Source of the DNA: Verrucomicrobiia bacterium
GTDB taxonomy: Bacteria; Verrucomicrobiota; Verrucomicrobiia; Verrucomicrobiales; Akkermansiaceae
Assembly (NCBI GenBank): GCA_030431475.1
Contig: JAUIJD010000015.1
Location: 24,433-88,432, forward strand
Reading direction: 5' to 3'
DNA: 64,000 nucleotides
In this document: positions 53,350 to 62,179 of the stretch, one piece after another
Numbering within the stretch: position 1 is the first letter of the stretch
Layout of the letters: each line of letters starts with the position of its first letter
Notes under the pieces: generated by a model
The model's input: the letters and a program-made list of their open reading frames with translations, nothing else
The model's database searches: none
What the model was told of the DNA's origin: nothing
Program-made: the position numbers and the translations under genes

Positions 53350-55263
53350 TCATCGCAGACCGCGTAGAAGCAGCTCGGTATTGTTCTGGGTCGCGGCCAG
53401 ATTCTTCATCAGGGTTTCGATCGCCTCGCCGACGGGCAGCCCCGCCAGCTGGCGTCGCAGATCCAGCACCCTCGGGAACTCCTCGGCGTGGTAGAGGCGG
53501 TCGTCGTTCCGCGTTCCGCTCTGGGGAATGTGGATGGCCGGGTAGATCCGGCGCTCCGCCAGCTCGCGGTCGAGGTGGACCTCCATGTTGCCCGTGCCCT
53601 TGAACTCCTCGAAGATCACATCGTCCATCCGGCTTTCCGTCTCGATGAGGGCGGTCGCGAGAATCGTCAGGCTCCCTCCCTCCTCGACGTTGCGGGCGTT
53701 GCCGAAGAACTTCCGCGACTTCTGGAGCGCGGCCGGGCTGATACCGCCGGATCCGATCGGTCCGCCCTTGTTCGCGGAATTGTGTCCCCGGGCGAGACGG
53801 GTGAGGCTGTCGAGCAGCAGCACCACGTCCCGTTTCTGCTCCACCAGGCGCTTGGCCCGCTCGATCACGAGGTCGGCGACCTGGGCGTGCCGCTTCGGAG
53901 CCTCGTCGAAGGTCGACGCGAAGACGGTCGCGCCCACGGTCTCCTCGAAATCGGTCACCTCCTCGGGACGTTCGTCGAGCAGGACGACGATCAGCTCGAC
54001 TTCCTCATGATTGCGATGGATCGCCTTGGCGATCTGCTTGAGAAGGATGGTCTTGCCGCCGCGGGGCGGCGCCACGATCAGGCCCCGCTGACCCTTGCCG
54101 AGCGGTGCGATGAGGTCGATCGCCCGGGGGCTGAGACCGGTCGGCCCCTCCCCTTCCAGCATGAGCCGCCGATCGGGGAACAAAGGCGTCAGCTTGTCGA
54201 AGTCCCGGCCGGGATCGAAATCCCCCGCCGGCACGCCCTCGATCTCCACCACCTCGGTGGCACTCAGGAACTTGTCCCGCTCGCGCGGCGAGCGGACCCT
54301 CACCTTCACCCGGTGACCGGGCTTGATGCCGTACTCCCGGAGCAGGTTGCCGTTGAGATGAAGATCGTCGGGAGAGGTCCGGAAGCTACGGGCCGGATCC
54401 CGCAGCATCGCATAGTTCTCCTTCGCCTGTTCCACGATCCCCTCGCCGACCAGCTCGGCTCCTTCCCGGGCGTGGAAACTGAGCAGCTCGAACACCAGCT
54501 GGGCCTTGGTCGGGGATGCCGGCATCCGATCCGGCACGGCCTCGGCCATCGCCTGGAGTTCGGAAAGGGACTTGGCCCGGAATTCGTTGATATCGATCAC
54601 CGTCACGGCCGCCGGGGCCTCCTCGGTGGCTTCCGGGGTCGGGGTGTCGGGAGTGGGTTCGCTCATGTTCGCGTGGGTCTGCAGGTAGCGGTCGATCTGG
54701 GACCGCAGTTGCTCGATCGGACCTTCGTTCCAGAAAACGACGTCCGCTCGTCGCAGCTTCTCGGACGTCGGCATCTGGGCCTCCAGGATGGATCGGGCGA
54801 GATCGTCGTCGAAGCCGTTCCGCTCCCTCAGGCGTTTCAGCTGGGTATCCCGGCCGACCGCGATCAGGAGACTGGTTTCCTGTCCGAAATCGAAGTCGTT
54901 CTCGAACAGCAGCGGAATATCCGCCAAAAACAGCGACGCACTGAGTTTGCTCGCCCGTGAGCGGGATTCAAGACATTCCTCGCGGACTCTCGGGTGGAGG
55001 ATTCCCTCGAGATCGCGGCGCGCGGCGGCATCCCCGAAGACGATCCCGCGGAGAACCGCCCGGTCGATCCCACCCGCTTCGGACCGGCACCGCGACCCGA
55101 AACGCCCGACCACGGCCTGCTCCACCGCGGCATCCCCGGCCAGCAGCCGCCGCACCGAGGCATCCGCCTCGAAGAGCACCAGATCGGCACGGAGCTCACG
55201 GAAGATCGCGCAGGCCGTCGATTTCCCACTCGCGATGCCGCCGGTCAGTGCGATCACCTTCAT
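53350..55263 (-). CDS. rho: CoaE-Rho fusion frame: dephospho-CoA kinase joined to transcription termination factor Rho
   Basis: A single 637-codon frame without an internal stop. Residues 1-199 are dephospho-CoA kinase: P-loop GGIASGKST at 8-16, then [11 protein letters not shown] and [12 protein letters not shown]. Residues 200-637 are Rho: a disordered Thr/Pro/Glu linker ([16 protein letters not shown]), Rho-N helices ([16 protein letters not shown]), an RNA-binding fold, P-loop [36 protein letters not shown] and the end [16 protein letters not shown]. Met200 (ATG at 54664-54666) could be a separate Rho start, but no Shine-Dalgarno precedes it. The canonical RNA-binding motif GFGFLR reads NYAMLR, and E. 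coli Lys181 is Arg. CoaE makes the last step of CoA synthesis; Rho terminates transcription. Whether one or two proteins are made is open. Confidence 0.9.
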   Translation of the reverse strand: MKVIALTGGIASGKSTACAIFRELRADLVLFEADASVRRLLAGDAAVEQAVVGRFGSRCRSEAGGIDRAVLRGIVFGDAAARRDLEGILHPRVREECLESRSRASKLSASLFLADIPLLFENDFDFGQETSLLIAVGRDTQLKRLRERNGFDDDLARSILEAQMPTSEKLRRADVVFWNEGPIEQLRSQIDRYLQTHANMSEPTPDTPTPEATEEAPAAVTVIDINEFRAKSLSELQAMAEAVPDRMPASPTKAQLVFELLSFHAREGAELVGEGIVEQAKENYAMLRDPARSFRTSPDDLHLNGNLLREYGIKPGHRVKVRVRSPRERDKFLSATEVVEIEGVPAGDFDPGRDFDKLTPLFPDRRLMLEGEGPTGLSPRAIDLIAPLGKGQRGLIVAPPRGGKTILLKQIAKAIHRNHEEVELIVVLLDERPEEVTDFEETVGATVFASTFDEAPKRHAQVADLVIERAKRLVEQKRDVVLLLDSLTRLARGHNSANKGGPIGSGGISPAALQKSRKFFGNARNVEEGGSLTILATALIETESRMDDVIFEEFKGTGNMEVHLDRELAERRIYPAIHIPQSGTRNDDRLYHAEEFPRVLDLRRQLAGLPVGEAIETLMKNLAATQNNTELLLRGLR

Positions 55264-55352
55264 CCGCCGCCACTCAATCCGATTCGCCGCCGGGAGGGAA
55301 GCTCCCTTCGAGACGGATCAAGACGCCCGCCGACGTGAATGAGCCAGGGAAT

Positions 55353-55379
55353 GGGACCCATCGGACCTCTGAGACCTAT
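55353..55379. repeat. degenerate 9-bp tandem repeat upstream of coaE-rho
   Basis: Three units GGGACCCAT, CGGACCTCT, GAGACCTAT lie head to tail, with consensus close to GGGACCTAT. They sit in the 5' region of the CoaE-Rho gene, between its start and the pilus operon terminator. Confidence 0.5.
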
Positions 55380-55443
55380 GGGGAAGACCCAGCCCCGCCG
55401 GCCGACCGGGCTCCTCGATGTCCCAAAGGCCCCTCTCCCCCCC

Positions 55444-55482
55444 AAAAAAAAAGCGGGCGGAGGAACCACATCCTCCGCCCGC
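55444..55482 (-). terminator. intrinsic terminator of the pilus-like operon
   Basis: Read on the minus strand: a perfect 12-bp stem GCGGGCGGAGGA/TCCTCCGCCCGC with loop TGTGGT, followed by nine T. It lies 24 bases after the secretin stop and separates the operon from coaE-rho. Confidence 0.95.
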
Positions 55483-55506
55483 TTGGGAATGGAATCGAAT
55501 GCGAGC

Positions 55507-58095
55507 TTACTGACCGAGTTCGGGAAGCAGGCTCACCTCGCCACCGCCGGCAACCGGAGTGGCGGCACCGCCGCGGTTGAGCGGACGACCGGTGGCATCG
55601 ATGATCTCCGCGGTGACGAAGATGATCAGGTTGCTCTTGATCCGGTTCTCGGCCTTGCTCTGGAAGAGGCGGCCGATGATCGGGATGTCCCCGAGGATCG
55701 GAACCTTGTCCTCGACGTTCTGCACGTCCTCACGCATCAGGCCGCCGACCGCCACGGTGTAGCCGTCGAAGATGGTCAGCGCGGTGTTGACGCGGCGGGT
55801 CGAGAAGACCGGCATCTCGATCCGGTTGTCGGTGATGGTCACCGTGGTCGGGTTGCCCAGCGCGTCCGAGGACGGCGACTGGATCGGGCTTCCGTAGTTG
55901 ATGAAGCCCTCGAACTCGACGATTTCGGGAGCGAAGTTGAGGTCGATGACGAAGTCATTGGCCCCGATGTTCGGCGCGATCTCAAGGGTCACACCGGTAT
56001 TGCGGGTCTCGAAGGCGGTCGGCGTTGCGGGCGTGACCGGGAAGATCCCGGCGCCTCCGCCACCAATGCCACCACCGACACCGCCGATGGTCGAGGTGCC
56101 CACCGAGTTGGGAAGTTCCGGCGGCTCGTATTCGGTCGGGTAGATGAATTCGCGAATGATCTCGATGGTCGCCTTCTCACCCGAACGCGCGGTCACGCTC
56201 GGAGCGGTCATCAGGTCGGTGCCTTTCTTCTGCGAAAGGCCACGCATGATCATCTGCACCTGACCGTCCGAGAAGAGACCGGTCAAGGCCAGCACCCCGG
56301 GAGCCACGTTGGCGTTCTGCGCCGAGCGGTTCGGGTTGTTGAGCACCGAGTCGATCGAGTTGCGCGCCAGGGCGGCGTCGCCGGAGCGAAGACCCGCGGT
56401 CGCGATGTTCTCGACGTTCTGGCCGGCGGCCACCGGCACGCCGGGGATCGCCGTGAAGTTGACCGGGCTGATGAAGTCCGTGTTGGTCCGGGCCACGCCA
56501 TTGCCGACGGTGCCACCGCCGAGGAAGACGCTGTTGGCCGAAAGACCGAAGGGCGAAACGATCCAGTCGAAGCCGAGTTCGTCGGTGTTCTCCTGGGAGA
56601 CCTCGACGAACTTGGTCGAGATCTTCACCTGCTTCGGCGAGTCCCCGAAGACGCTCTGCACGATCTGCTCGACGAGGTCGAGGTTGGTCGGCGTGTTGCG
56701 GACCAGCAGGCTCGAGTTCGAGGCGAAGAACTGGGCCGAGGAACCCTCGGGGAACTTCACGCCGTTGGACTTCAGGGCCTCGGTGATGCTCATCCGGGGA
56801 CGCAGGGCGCTCGCGCCTTCGTCCGCAGCCGGAGCGAAGGGGTCGATGTCGCCACCGCCACCGCCGTCATCACCGGTGCCGCCGATGCGGTTGATGAAGT
56901 CCGGCGGGACGTTGAAGGTCCGGGTGAAGAGATCCTCGTCGACATCGCCGGCCGGCTTGATGGTCACGGCGAAGTCATCGACCGACCAGCGCAGGCGGGT
57001 CGCCTCGCAGATGTAGTCGAGCGCTTCGGCCAGCGGCACGTTGCGCAGGCGGAGTTCGCTGATGCGCTGGGTGCCGGGCTCACCGCCACCACCGCCGACA
57101 TCGAGTCCGTCGTCACCACCGCCGGCGTTGTTCGGCTTGCGGATGAAGAAGTTGATGCCCTTCCTGGCCGGATCGAGTTCGAAGGTGTCGAGTTCGATCG
57201 AGCGGACGCGCAGGTAGTCGATGGCCTCCTCGACCGAGGTGTCCTCGAAGTCGATGATGGGCACCACGATGTTGCGCAGCTTCTGAAGAATGTAGGTGGC
57301 ACCGGCGCTCTGGGTCACCGGAGAGTCGATCCCCATCCCGTCGGAAGGAGCTTCCGGCGGAACCGACATCTCCCACGCGGCATCCACCTGGGCGAGAAGC
57401 TCGGCGCGCGTCTGGTCGTAGGCGGCCTTGTAGTAGCTGCTGCGGGCGGAATCGACCCGCTCCATGCCGCGGCGGGCGGCGGAGTTGTACTTGTCGATGC
57501 GAAGCACGTCCTGATACGCCGCGCGGGCCTCGTCGTACTGACCGAGGTCGTAGTAGCCCTGGGCCATGTAGAGCCCCTGGCGCACGCGATCGATGTTCTG
57601 CGAGTGCTCCTCGGTCAGGGCCGGATTGGTGCGGATCGGATCATCGAGCCACTCGAGCCGGCGCTTGGCCTCGAAATTCGTCGGGTCCTCCTCGACCACG
57701 GCTTCGAGCATCGTACGAGCCTCGTCGTATTTGCCGAAGCGGCGGTATTCCTCGGAGAGCGCCACGGCGGCATCGCCGAGGGAGGCCTTGAGGAAGTCAC
57801 GCCGGTCCTGGAGGAGCGGAGCATCCGGAAGCAGGTCGAGCGCCTGGGTATACTTGTCGTAGGCTTCCTTGTAGTTCTCTTCCGCGTAGGCGGCTCGGGC
57901 TTCGTCGCGAAGACGGTCGGATTCGGCGACCTGCTGCTGGCGGCGGACCATCTCCCGCTGGGCCAGGCTGCTGTAGCCTCCCGAGGAGTAGCCCTCACCG
58001 GCTTGGGCGGGCGTCATGACGACCGGCATGACGGCGGCGGCGGCCATCAGGGTCGCCGCAGTCGTGCGTGTCGGATGCGTTGGCGTTTTTTGCAT
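55507..58095 (-). CDS. Amuc_1098-family type IV pilus-like secretin (outer membrane)
   Basis: An 862-residue secretin of the verrucomicrobial Amuc_1098 family. The signal peptide ends TPAQA before GEG. N-terminal TPR-like helices (about 60-200) are unusual for a PilQ, where AMIN domains are typical. The N-domain LRLRNVPLAEALDYICEATR is followed by two Gly/Asp-rich loops (GGGDDGLDVGGGGGE, TGDDGGGGGDIDP) and an N1 domain (LVRNTPTNLDLVEQIVQSVF). The secretin barrel ends with the signature VPILGDIPIIGRLFQSK (about 798). It should form the gated outer-membrane channel of the pilus-like machine. The start at 58095 begins the signal peptide. Last gene of the operon, 94 bases after the Amuc_1099 homologue and followed by a strong terminator. 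Confidence 0.93.
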   Translation of the reverse strand: MQKTPTHPTRTTAATLMAAAAVMPVVMTPAQAGEGYSSGGYSSLAQREMVRRQQQVAESDRLRDEARAAYAEENYKEAYDKYTQALDLLPDAPLLQDRRDFLKASLGDAAVALSEEYRRFGKYDEARTMLEAVVEEDPTNFEAKRRLEWLDDPIRTNPALTEEHSQNIDRVRQGLYMAQGYYDLGQYDEARAAYQDVLRIDKYNSAARRGMERVDSARSSYYKAAYDQTRAELLAQVDAAWEMSVPPEAPSDGMGIDSPVTQSAGATYILQKLRNIVVPIIDFEDTSVEEAIDYLRVRSIELDTFELDPARKGINFFIRKPNNAGGGDDGLDVGGGGGEPGTQRISELRLRNVPLAEALDYICEATRLRWSVDDFAVTIKPAGDVDEDLFTRTFNVPPDFINRIGGTGDDGGGGGDIDPFAPAADEGASALRPRMSITEALKSNGVKFPEGSSAQFFASNSSLLVRNTPTNLDLVEQIVQSVFGDSPKQVKISTKFVEVSQENTDELGFDWIVSPFGLSANSVFLGGGTVGNGVARTNTDFISPVNFTAIPGVPVAAGQNVENIATAGLRSGDAALARNSIDSVLNNPNRSAQNANVAPGVLALTGLFSDGQVQMIMRGLSQKKGTDLMTAPSVTARSGEKATIEIIREFIYPTEYEPPELPNSVGTSTIGGVGGGIGGGGAGIFPVTPATPTAFETRNTGVTLEIAPNIGANDFVIDLNFAPEIVEFEGFINYGSPIQSPSSDALGNPTTVTITDNRIEMPVFSTRRVNTALTIFDGYTVAVGGLMREDVQNVEDKVPILGDIPIIGRLFQSKAENRIKSNLIIFVTAEIIDATGRPLNRGGAATPVAGGGEVSLLPELGQ

Positions 58096-58189
58096 GGTTG
58101 GTGCTTGGTTCTGCCGGGGTGACCGGCGTTTGGAAAGCGAATTTTTCAGGGCTGTCACAGTGCTTTGAGAGGTTTCGGGGCGGGGCGGC

Positions 58190-59242
58190 TCAGCGTTTCG
58201 GGATGACCCTCGACTGGGTTTCGCCGTCGGCGTCCCACTCGATCTCGACCTCCTCGGGCGTCACGCTCTTGAGCAGGTACTTCTTGTCGTCGCCACCCGG
58301 CGGCAGGGAGAAGCGGGTGTTCTCCTCGACCTTGAACTGCTTGCCCTCCTGGCCGACGGCCCGGAGTTCAAGCACGGCGGTGCGGTCGAAACGGTGGTAC
58401 TTCGGACGCTCGGCGCGGGGCAGCGAACTCGGCACCTCGTAGGTGGTGCCCTTCTTGTTCGCCTTGAGATCCTCGAAGATTCCGTATTTCAGGGTCTGCT
58501 CGTAGTTGAGCCGCTCGTTCATCTCGGTCCGCTCCTCGATCCGGAGGAACTTGAAGCGACCCTTGAAGGGCTCGTCCTTGAAGAAGGTCTCCCCCTCCTT
58601 GAGCGGCGCCGTCAGGTCCACGCGGTTCTTCTCGCCGGTCTCGAGGTCCTGGATCTTCGGGATCCACTGGCCGTTCATGTCGAGCCCGTACTCGAGGAAC
58701 CAGCCTTTCGACTCGTCCCCGATGTAGGCCAGCTTGGTGGCCAGTTCCGGATGGCTGCTGCGGTCGTTGGGGAGCGTCTCAGCCTCGAATTCCTCGAGGT
58801 TGCTGAAGCCGTCGCTGTCGGCGTCGCGCTGGGGCGAGTCGGCGAAGTTCGGGGACACGTCGTACTTCAGCCACCACTGGTTCGGAATCGGCGGATGGAC
58901 GTCGTCGCTCTGCAGCAGGTCGACCGGTTCGTTCTGGTTCTCGCGAGGCGCGAAAAGCGGCACGCCGACGAACAGATCGACGTCGCGCTGACCCGACTCG
59001 AGCCGGTTGGATTCGACCTGACCGGCGGCCAGCGAGCGGTCGCTCTGGAGCGAATTGATGGTACCGGGCACCTTCTCGGCGCCGGGGACCTCGACATCGC
59101 TCACCCCGGGATTCGGGGCGGCCTTGTTGAAATCCTCATCCGCCTTGCCGAGTTGCAGGAAGCCGAGGGCACCGAGGCCAGCACCGGCCAACAGGCCCAC
59201 GCCGAGCAGGATTTTTTCGATGTTCTTGGGTGCTTTGGACAT
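58190..59242 (-). CDS. Amuc_1099-family pilus-like system protein
   Basis: A 350-residue bitopic inner-membrane protein: short cytoplasmic MSKAPKNIEK, then one helix (ILLGVGLLAGAGLGALGFLQ) and a long periplasmic part. The mature region includes a Ca-binding TSP3-like stretch DADSDGFSNLEEFEAETLPN (about 140-160) and ends in a beta-rich domain (KKYLLKSVTPEEVEIEWD). Identification rests on order between the Amuc_1100 and secretin genes and on this topology. A role comparable to PilP, linking the inner-membrane complex to the secretin, is inference. It begins 9 bases after the Amuc_1100 homologue's stop. Confidence 0.85.
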   Translation of the reverse strand: MSKAPKNIEKILLGVGLLAGAGLGALGFLQLGKADEDFNKAAPNPGVSDVEVPGAEKVPGTINSLQSDRSLAAGQVESNRLESGQRDVDLFVGVPLFAPRENQNEPVDLLQSDDVHPPIPNQWWLKYDVSPNFADSPQRDADSDGFSNLEEFEAETLPNDRSSHPELATKLAYIGDESKGWFLEYGLDMNGQWIPKIQDLETGEKNRVDLTAPLKEGETFFKDEPFKGRFKFLRIEERTEMNERLNYEQTLKYGIFEDLKANKKGTTYEVPSSLPRAERPKYHRFDRTAVLELRAVGQEGKQFKVEENTRFSLPPGGDDKKYLLKSVTPEEVEIEWDADGETQSRVIPKR

Positions 59243-59251
59243 GGCGGGAAA

Positions 59252-60259
59252 TCAGGGAAGTTCGCGGGGTTCGAGGAACTGGAGGACGTCGATGCGCAGG
59301 AAGACCTGGACGTCCTCGGTGCCGAGCACCTGCTTGAGGTCCTCGCTGCTGTCGCCGCTGTCCTCGGGTTCCGGGGCCGGCTCGGGAGCCGTCTCCTCTT
59401 CCTCGGCCGAGTCGTCCGCCGGCTCTTCGGCGGCATCGTCACCACCTTCATCATCGGCGTCGTCATCCTCCGGAAAGACGAACCCGCCGGCGCCAAAGGG
59501 ATCGTCCGCCCCCCCGCCGGCCGGCGTCGCGGGCTCGGCCGACTGGAAGCGGGCGTCCTTGGCGTTGGGCGCGGTGTCCCGCTCGTTCCGCACGCGCATC
59601 GTACGGACGGCGTAGTAGTACTTGTCGGAGTCATCGAGCGACGAGAGGAACTTCCGCAGCGAGGACTCGGGACCGGTGAAGGAGATTTCCAGCGGGTGCG
59701 CGACGATGGCCGCGTCCTCCGGCATCTCGGGCATCCCGGGCCAGTAGACGTTGTTCAGCTTGGTCGGTCCCGCCTGGGCGAGGTTGACCAGCAGTTCCTC
59801 GAAGGCGCCCAGTTCGAAGTTGAGCACCCCGGTGTTCTTCTTGAGCGGCGGCGCGTCGGAGAACTTGCCGTGACCCAGGAAGAAGGCATCCGGCACCTCG
59901 GCGTTGGCCTTCTCGAACTCGGCGAGGACCCGCTTGCGGGCGGCGATCAGCGCATCGGTGTAGGCGCTCGGCTCGATGTTCTCGAGCGTCGGCTGACGGC
60001 GGGAATCGAAGGCGGACTGAAGCTTGGAGACCGCCTCGCCATACTCCTCCACGGCCTTCTTCTTGGCCCGGAGATTCTCGTCGGTGGGCTTGATCGGCCG
60101 GCGCATCACGCTGTCGATCTTGCTCTTGGCGGAGTCGTAGTCCTCCTTGGCGGCTTCATACTTGCCGCCGCTCTTCATGCTCCAGAAGACCAGCCCGCCG
60201 GTGACCACGACGGTCACCACTCCGAGCAGGATGGGAAACTTGTTGTCCTGAAAACTCAT
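59252..60259 (-). CDS. Amuc_1100-family pilus-like protein
   Basis: A 335-residue homologue of Akkermansia Amuc_1100, a membrane-anchored protein with a PilO/PilN-like fold. The N-terminus has one helix (PILLGVVTVVVTGGLVFW), then a coiled coil (KYEAAKEDYDSAKSKIDS) and a ferredoxin-like periplasmic fold with NTGVLNFELGAFEELLVNL, AHPLEISFTGPESSLRKFL and YYYAVRTMRVRNERD. The C-terminal part carries an extreme Asp/Glu/Pro linker (about 240-307, e.g. DDDADDEGGDDAAEEPADD). It ends QVFLRIDVLQFLEP, which parallels the end of Amuc_1100. In A. muciniphila this protein signals through TLR2; here the role is presumably structural. 18 bases after the PilM-like gene. Confidence 0.9.
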   Translation of the reverse strand: MSFQDNKFPILLGVVTVVVTGGLVFWSMKSGGKYEAAKEDYDSAKSKIDSVMRRPIKPTDENLRAKKKAVEEYGEAVSKLQSAFDSRRQPTLENIEPSAYTDALIAARKRVLAEFEKANAEVPDAFFLGHGKFSDAPPLKKNTGVLNFELGAFEELLVNLAQAGPTKLNNVYWPGMPEMPEDAAIVAHPLEISFTGPESSLRKFLSSLDDSDKYYYAVRTMRVRNERDTAPNAKDARFQSAEPATPAGGGADDPFGAGGFVFPEDDDADDEGGDDAAEEPADDSAEEEETAPEPAPEPEDSGDSSEDLKQVLGTEDVQVFLRIDVLQFLEPRELP

Positions 60260-60277
60260 CGGTTTGACGAAAGGGCT

Positions 60278-62125
60278 TTATTGGTAAGGGACGGGCTCGC
60301 TGAGCGGGAGGATCAGCTCGAAGGCGGCGGCATACTCGCCCTCCGCCGGCGCGGCGTCGTTCTTGGGAACGAGCTGGCTGTTCTCGAGGGCGACTTCCTT
60401 GCCGTCGCGCTCGAGCGAGAACTTGAAGTGGCTCCCTCCCTCCTTGGCATTCTCCTTGAGCTTCGCCAGCAGGTCATAGACGACGTTCTGGCCCCGGGTG
60501 TTGCTCTTGCTGTTCAGCCAGAAACCCTTGAGGCGCACGGCATTCACGGGAGCCGCCACCTTGCGGTCGGGATCCCGGCGGCCCTGCCCCTTGATCGTGA
60601 TGGTCACGTCCTCGAGACCCTCGTTGCCGTAGGTCTGACGGGCGAAGTCGCGCTTCACCACCGACTTGGCGGTCTCGAGCGGCTTCTCGGCGAACGGATC
60701 GTAGGCCGCCACCGGATCCATGTCGGTGATCCAGACGAACTCGCTGGCGAAGGCGTTGGCCAGCTCGGAGTAGGCATCGAGCCAGAACACCCGGCCCCGC
60801 TCGGCATCGATGTAGATGGACGCGACCTCCTTGAGCTTCTCCTCCTTCTTGAGCTGGCTCTCGATCCCCTGGGCAGGACCTCCGAGCTTGTCGGCCTGTC
60901 CCTTGAGGGCATCGGCCTGCTCGCGGGCCGTGTTGGCGGCCTGCCACTTGAAGACCCCCCCGGCCAGCGCCCCGAGCATCAGCAGCGCCGCGCCGGCGAG
61001 CAGGAACGGCTTGCGCTTCTCGGCGGCACGCGCCTCGCCGACCTTGGCCGGCACGAGGTCGATGTTCAACTTCGAGCGACCGCTGCCGCGGAGCCCGAGG
61101 CCGACGAGTTCACCCATGGTGTGGGCTTCCTTCGAAAGGCGGTCGGTATCGACGCCCGAGCCGACGCTGATCGCCGGCAGCGGGTTGAAGTACTCGACGG
61201 GCAGCCTCAGCTTCTCCTCGAAGAACTCCTTGGCGTAGGGCAGATTGGCTCCACCGCCGGCGAGGAAGACCTTCTTCGGGGCGCTGCCCCCGTGCTGGCT
61301 GCGGTAGTAATTGGTCGTGCGCGGGATCTCCGTCGCCAGGCGGGTCATCGCGTTGCGGATGCACATCGCGAGCGCGGCGGTCGCTTCGTCGAGCTGCTCG
61401 GTGTGACCGCCCCCCAGGGCCACCAGGCCGTTCTGGGTCTTGTGGACTTCCGCTTCCGAGAACGGAACGTCGAACTCCTTGGCGATCGCGGTGGTCACCG
61501 CAGCCCCGCCAACGTTCGCACTGCGGGTGAAAAAGCGGTTTCCCTCGATGTAGAGAAGGTCGCTGGTCTTGGCGCCGACATCGATGAGCAGGACCGGCTC
61601 CGCCTCGTCCGGATAGGCCGCCCGGAACGCGTTGTAGAGGGCCATCGGCGCCACATCGACCTCGGCGGTGCCGAGTCCGGTTTCGTTGACGCTGTCGTTC
61701 ACCTCCTCCAGGGCGTCGCCCTTGATGGCGACGATCACGACCTCCTTTTCGCCACCGGCCTCGAGGATCTCGTAGTCCCACACGACCTCCTCCAGCGGGA
61801 AGGGAACGTGCTGCTGGGCCTCGAAGGTGACGAGCTGCTCGATGTTGTCGTCGTCGAGCGGCGGAAGCTTGACGAAGCGGATGAACACCGACTGGCCGGA
61901 GATCGCGTAGCGGACCTTGCCCTTGACGCCGATGCGCCCGACCAGCTCGGAGATCGCCGAGCGGATCTGCATGACGCGCGCCGCGTCGGTCGCCGGATCC
62001 GCGAGAATTTTCTCGTCGTCGTAGGCTTTCAGCACGAGGGCGCCGGACTTCGACGAATCGAAGACGGCCGCCGCCACCCGCTGGGTTCCGATGTTGAGGG
62101 TGATGGTGGACGATTGATCAGCCAT
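60278..62125 (-). CDS. Amuc_1101-family PilM-like protein with a PilN-like C-terminal half
   Basis: A 615-residue protein. Residues ~5-350 are an actin/FtsA-like PilM: ITLNIGTQRVAAAVFDSS, TFEAQQHVPFPLEEVVWDYE, LLIDVGAKTSDLLYIEG and KKVFLAGGGANLPYAKEFFE. Then come one membrane helix (~375-392, LLAGAALLMLGALAGGVF), a coiled coil (EQADALKGQADKLGGPAQ), and a periplasmic ferredoxin-like region. Typical PilM is ~350 residues and cytoplasmic, with PilN a separate membrane protein; here both are in one chain. That would tether the cytoplasmic ring to the envelope complex directly. The ATG at 62125 begins MADQSSTITL. Second gene of the operon, 54 bases after the Amuc_1102 homologue. Confidence 0.9.
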   Translation of the reverse strand: MADQSSTITLNIGTQRVAAAVFDSSKSGALVLKAYDDEKILADPATDAARVMQIRSAISELVGRIGVKGKVRYAISGQSVFIRFVKLPPLDDDNIEQLVTFEAQQHVPFPLEEVVWDYEILEAGGEKEVVIVAIKGDALEEVNDSVNETGLGTAEVDVAPMALYNAFRAAYPDEAEPVLLIDVGAKTSDLLYIEGNRFFTRSANVGGAAVTTAIAKEFDVPFSEAEVHKTQNGLVALGGGHTEQLDEATAALAMCIRNAMTRLATEIPRTTNYYRSQHGGSAPKKVFLAGGGANLPYAKEFFEEKLRLPVEYFNPLPAISVGSGVDTDRLSKEAHTMGELVGLGLRGSGRSKLNIDLVPAKVGEARAAEKRKPFLLAGAALLMLGALAGGVFKWQAANTAREQADALKGQADKLGGPAQGIESQLKKEEKLKEVASIYIDAERGRVFWLDAYSELANAFASEFVWITDMDPVAAYDPFAEKPLETAKSVVKRDFARQTYGNEGLEDVTITIKGQGRRDPDRKVAAPVNAVRLKGFWLNSKSNTRGQNVVYDLLAKLKENAKEGGSHFKFSLERDGKEVALENSQLVPKNDAAPAEGEYAAAFELILPLSEPVPYQ

Positions 62126-62179
62126 GAGAAATGGGTCTGGAAAGGAAGGACGCCGGGAGCGGAGAGGGCGGAAAGGAAC

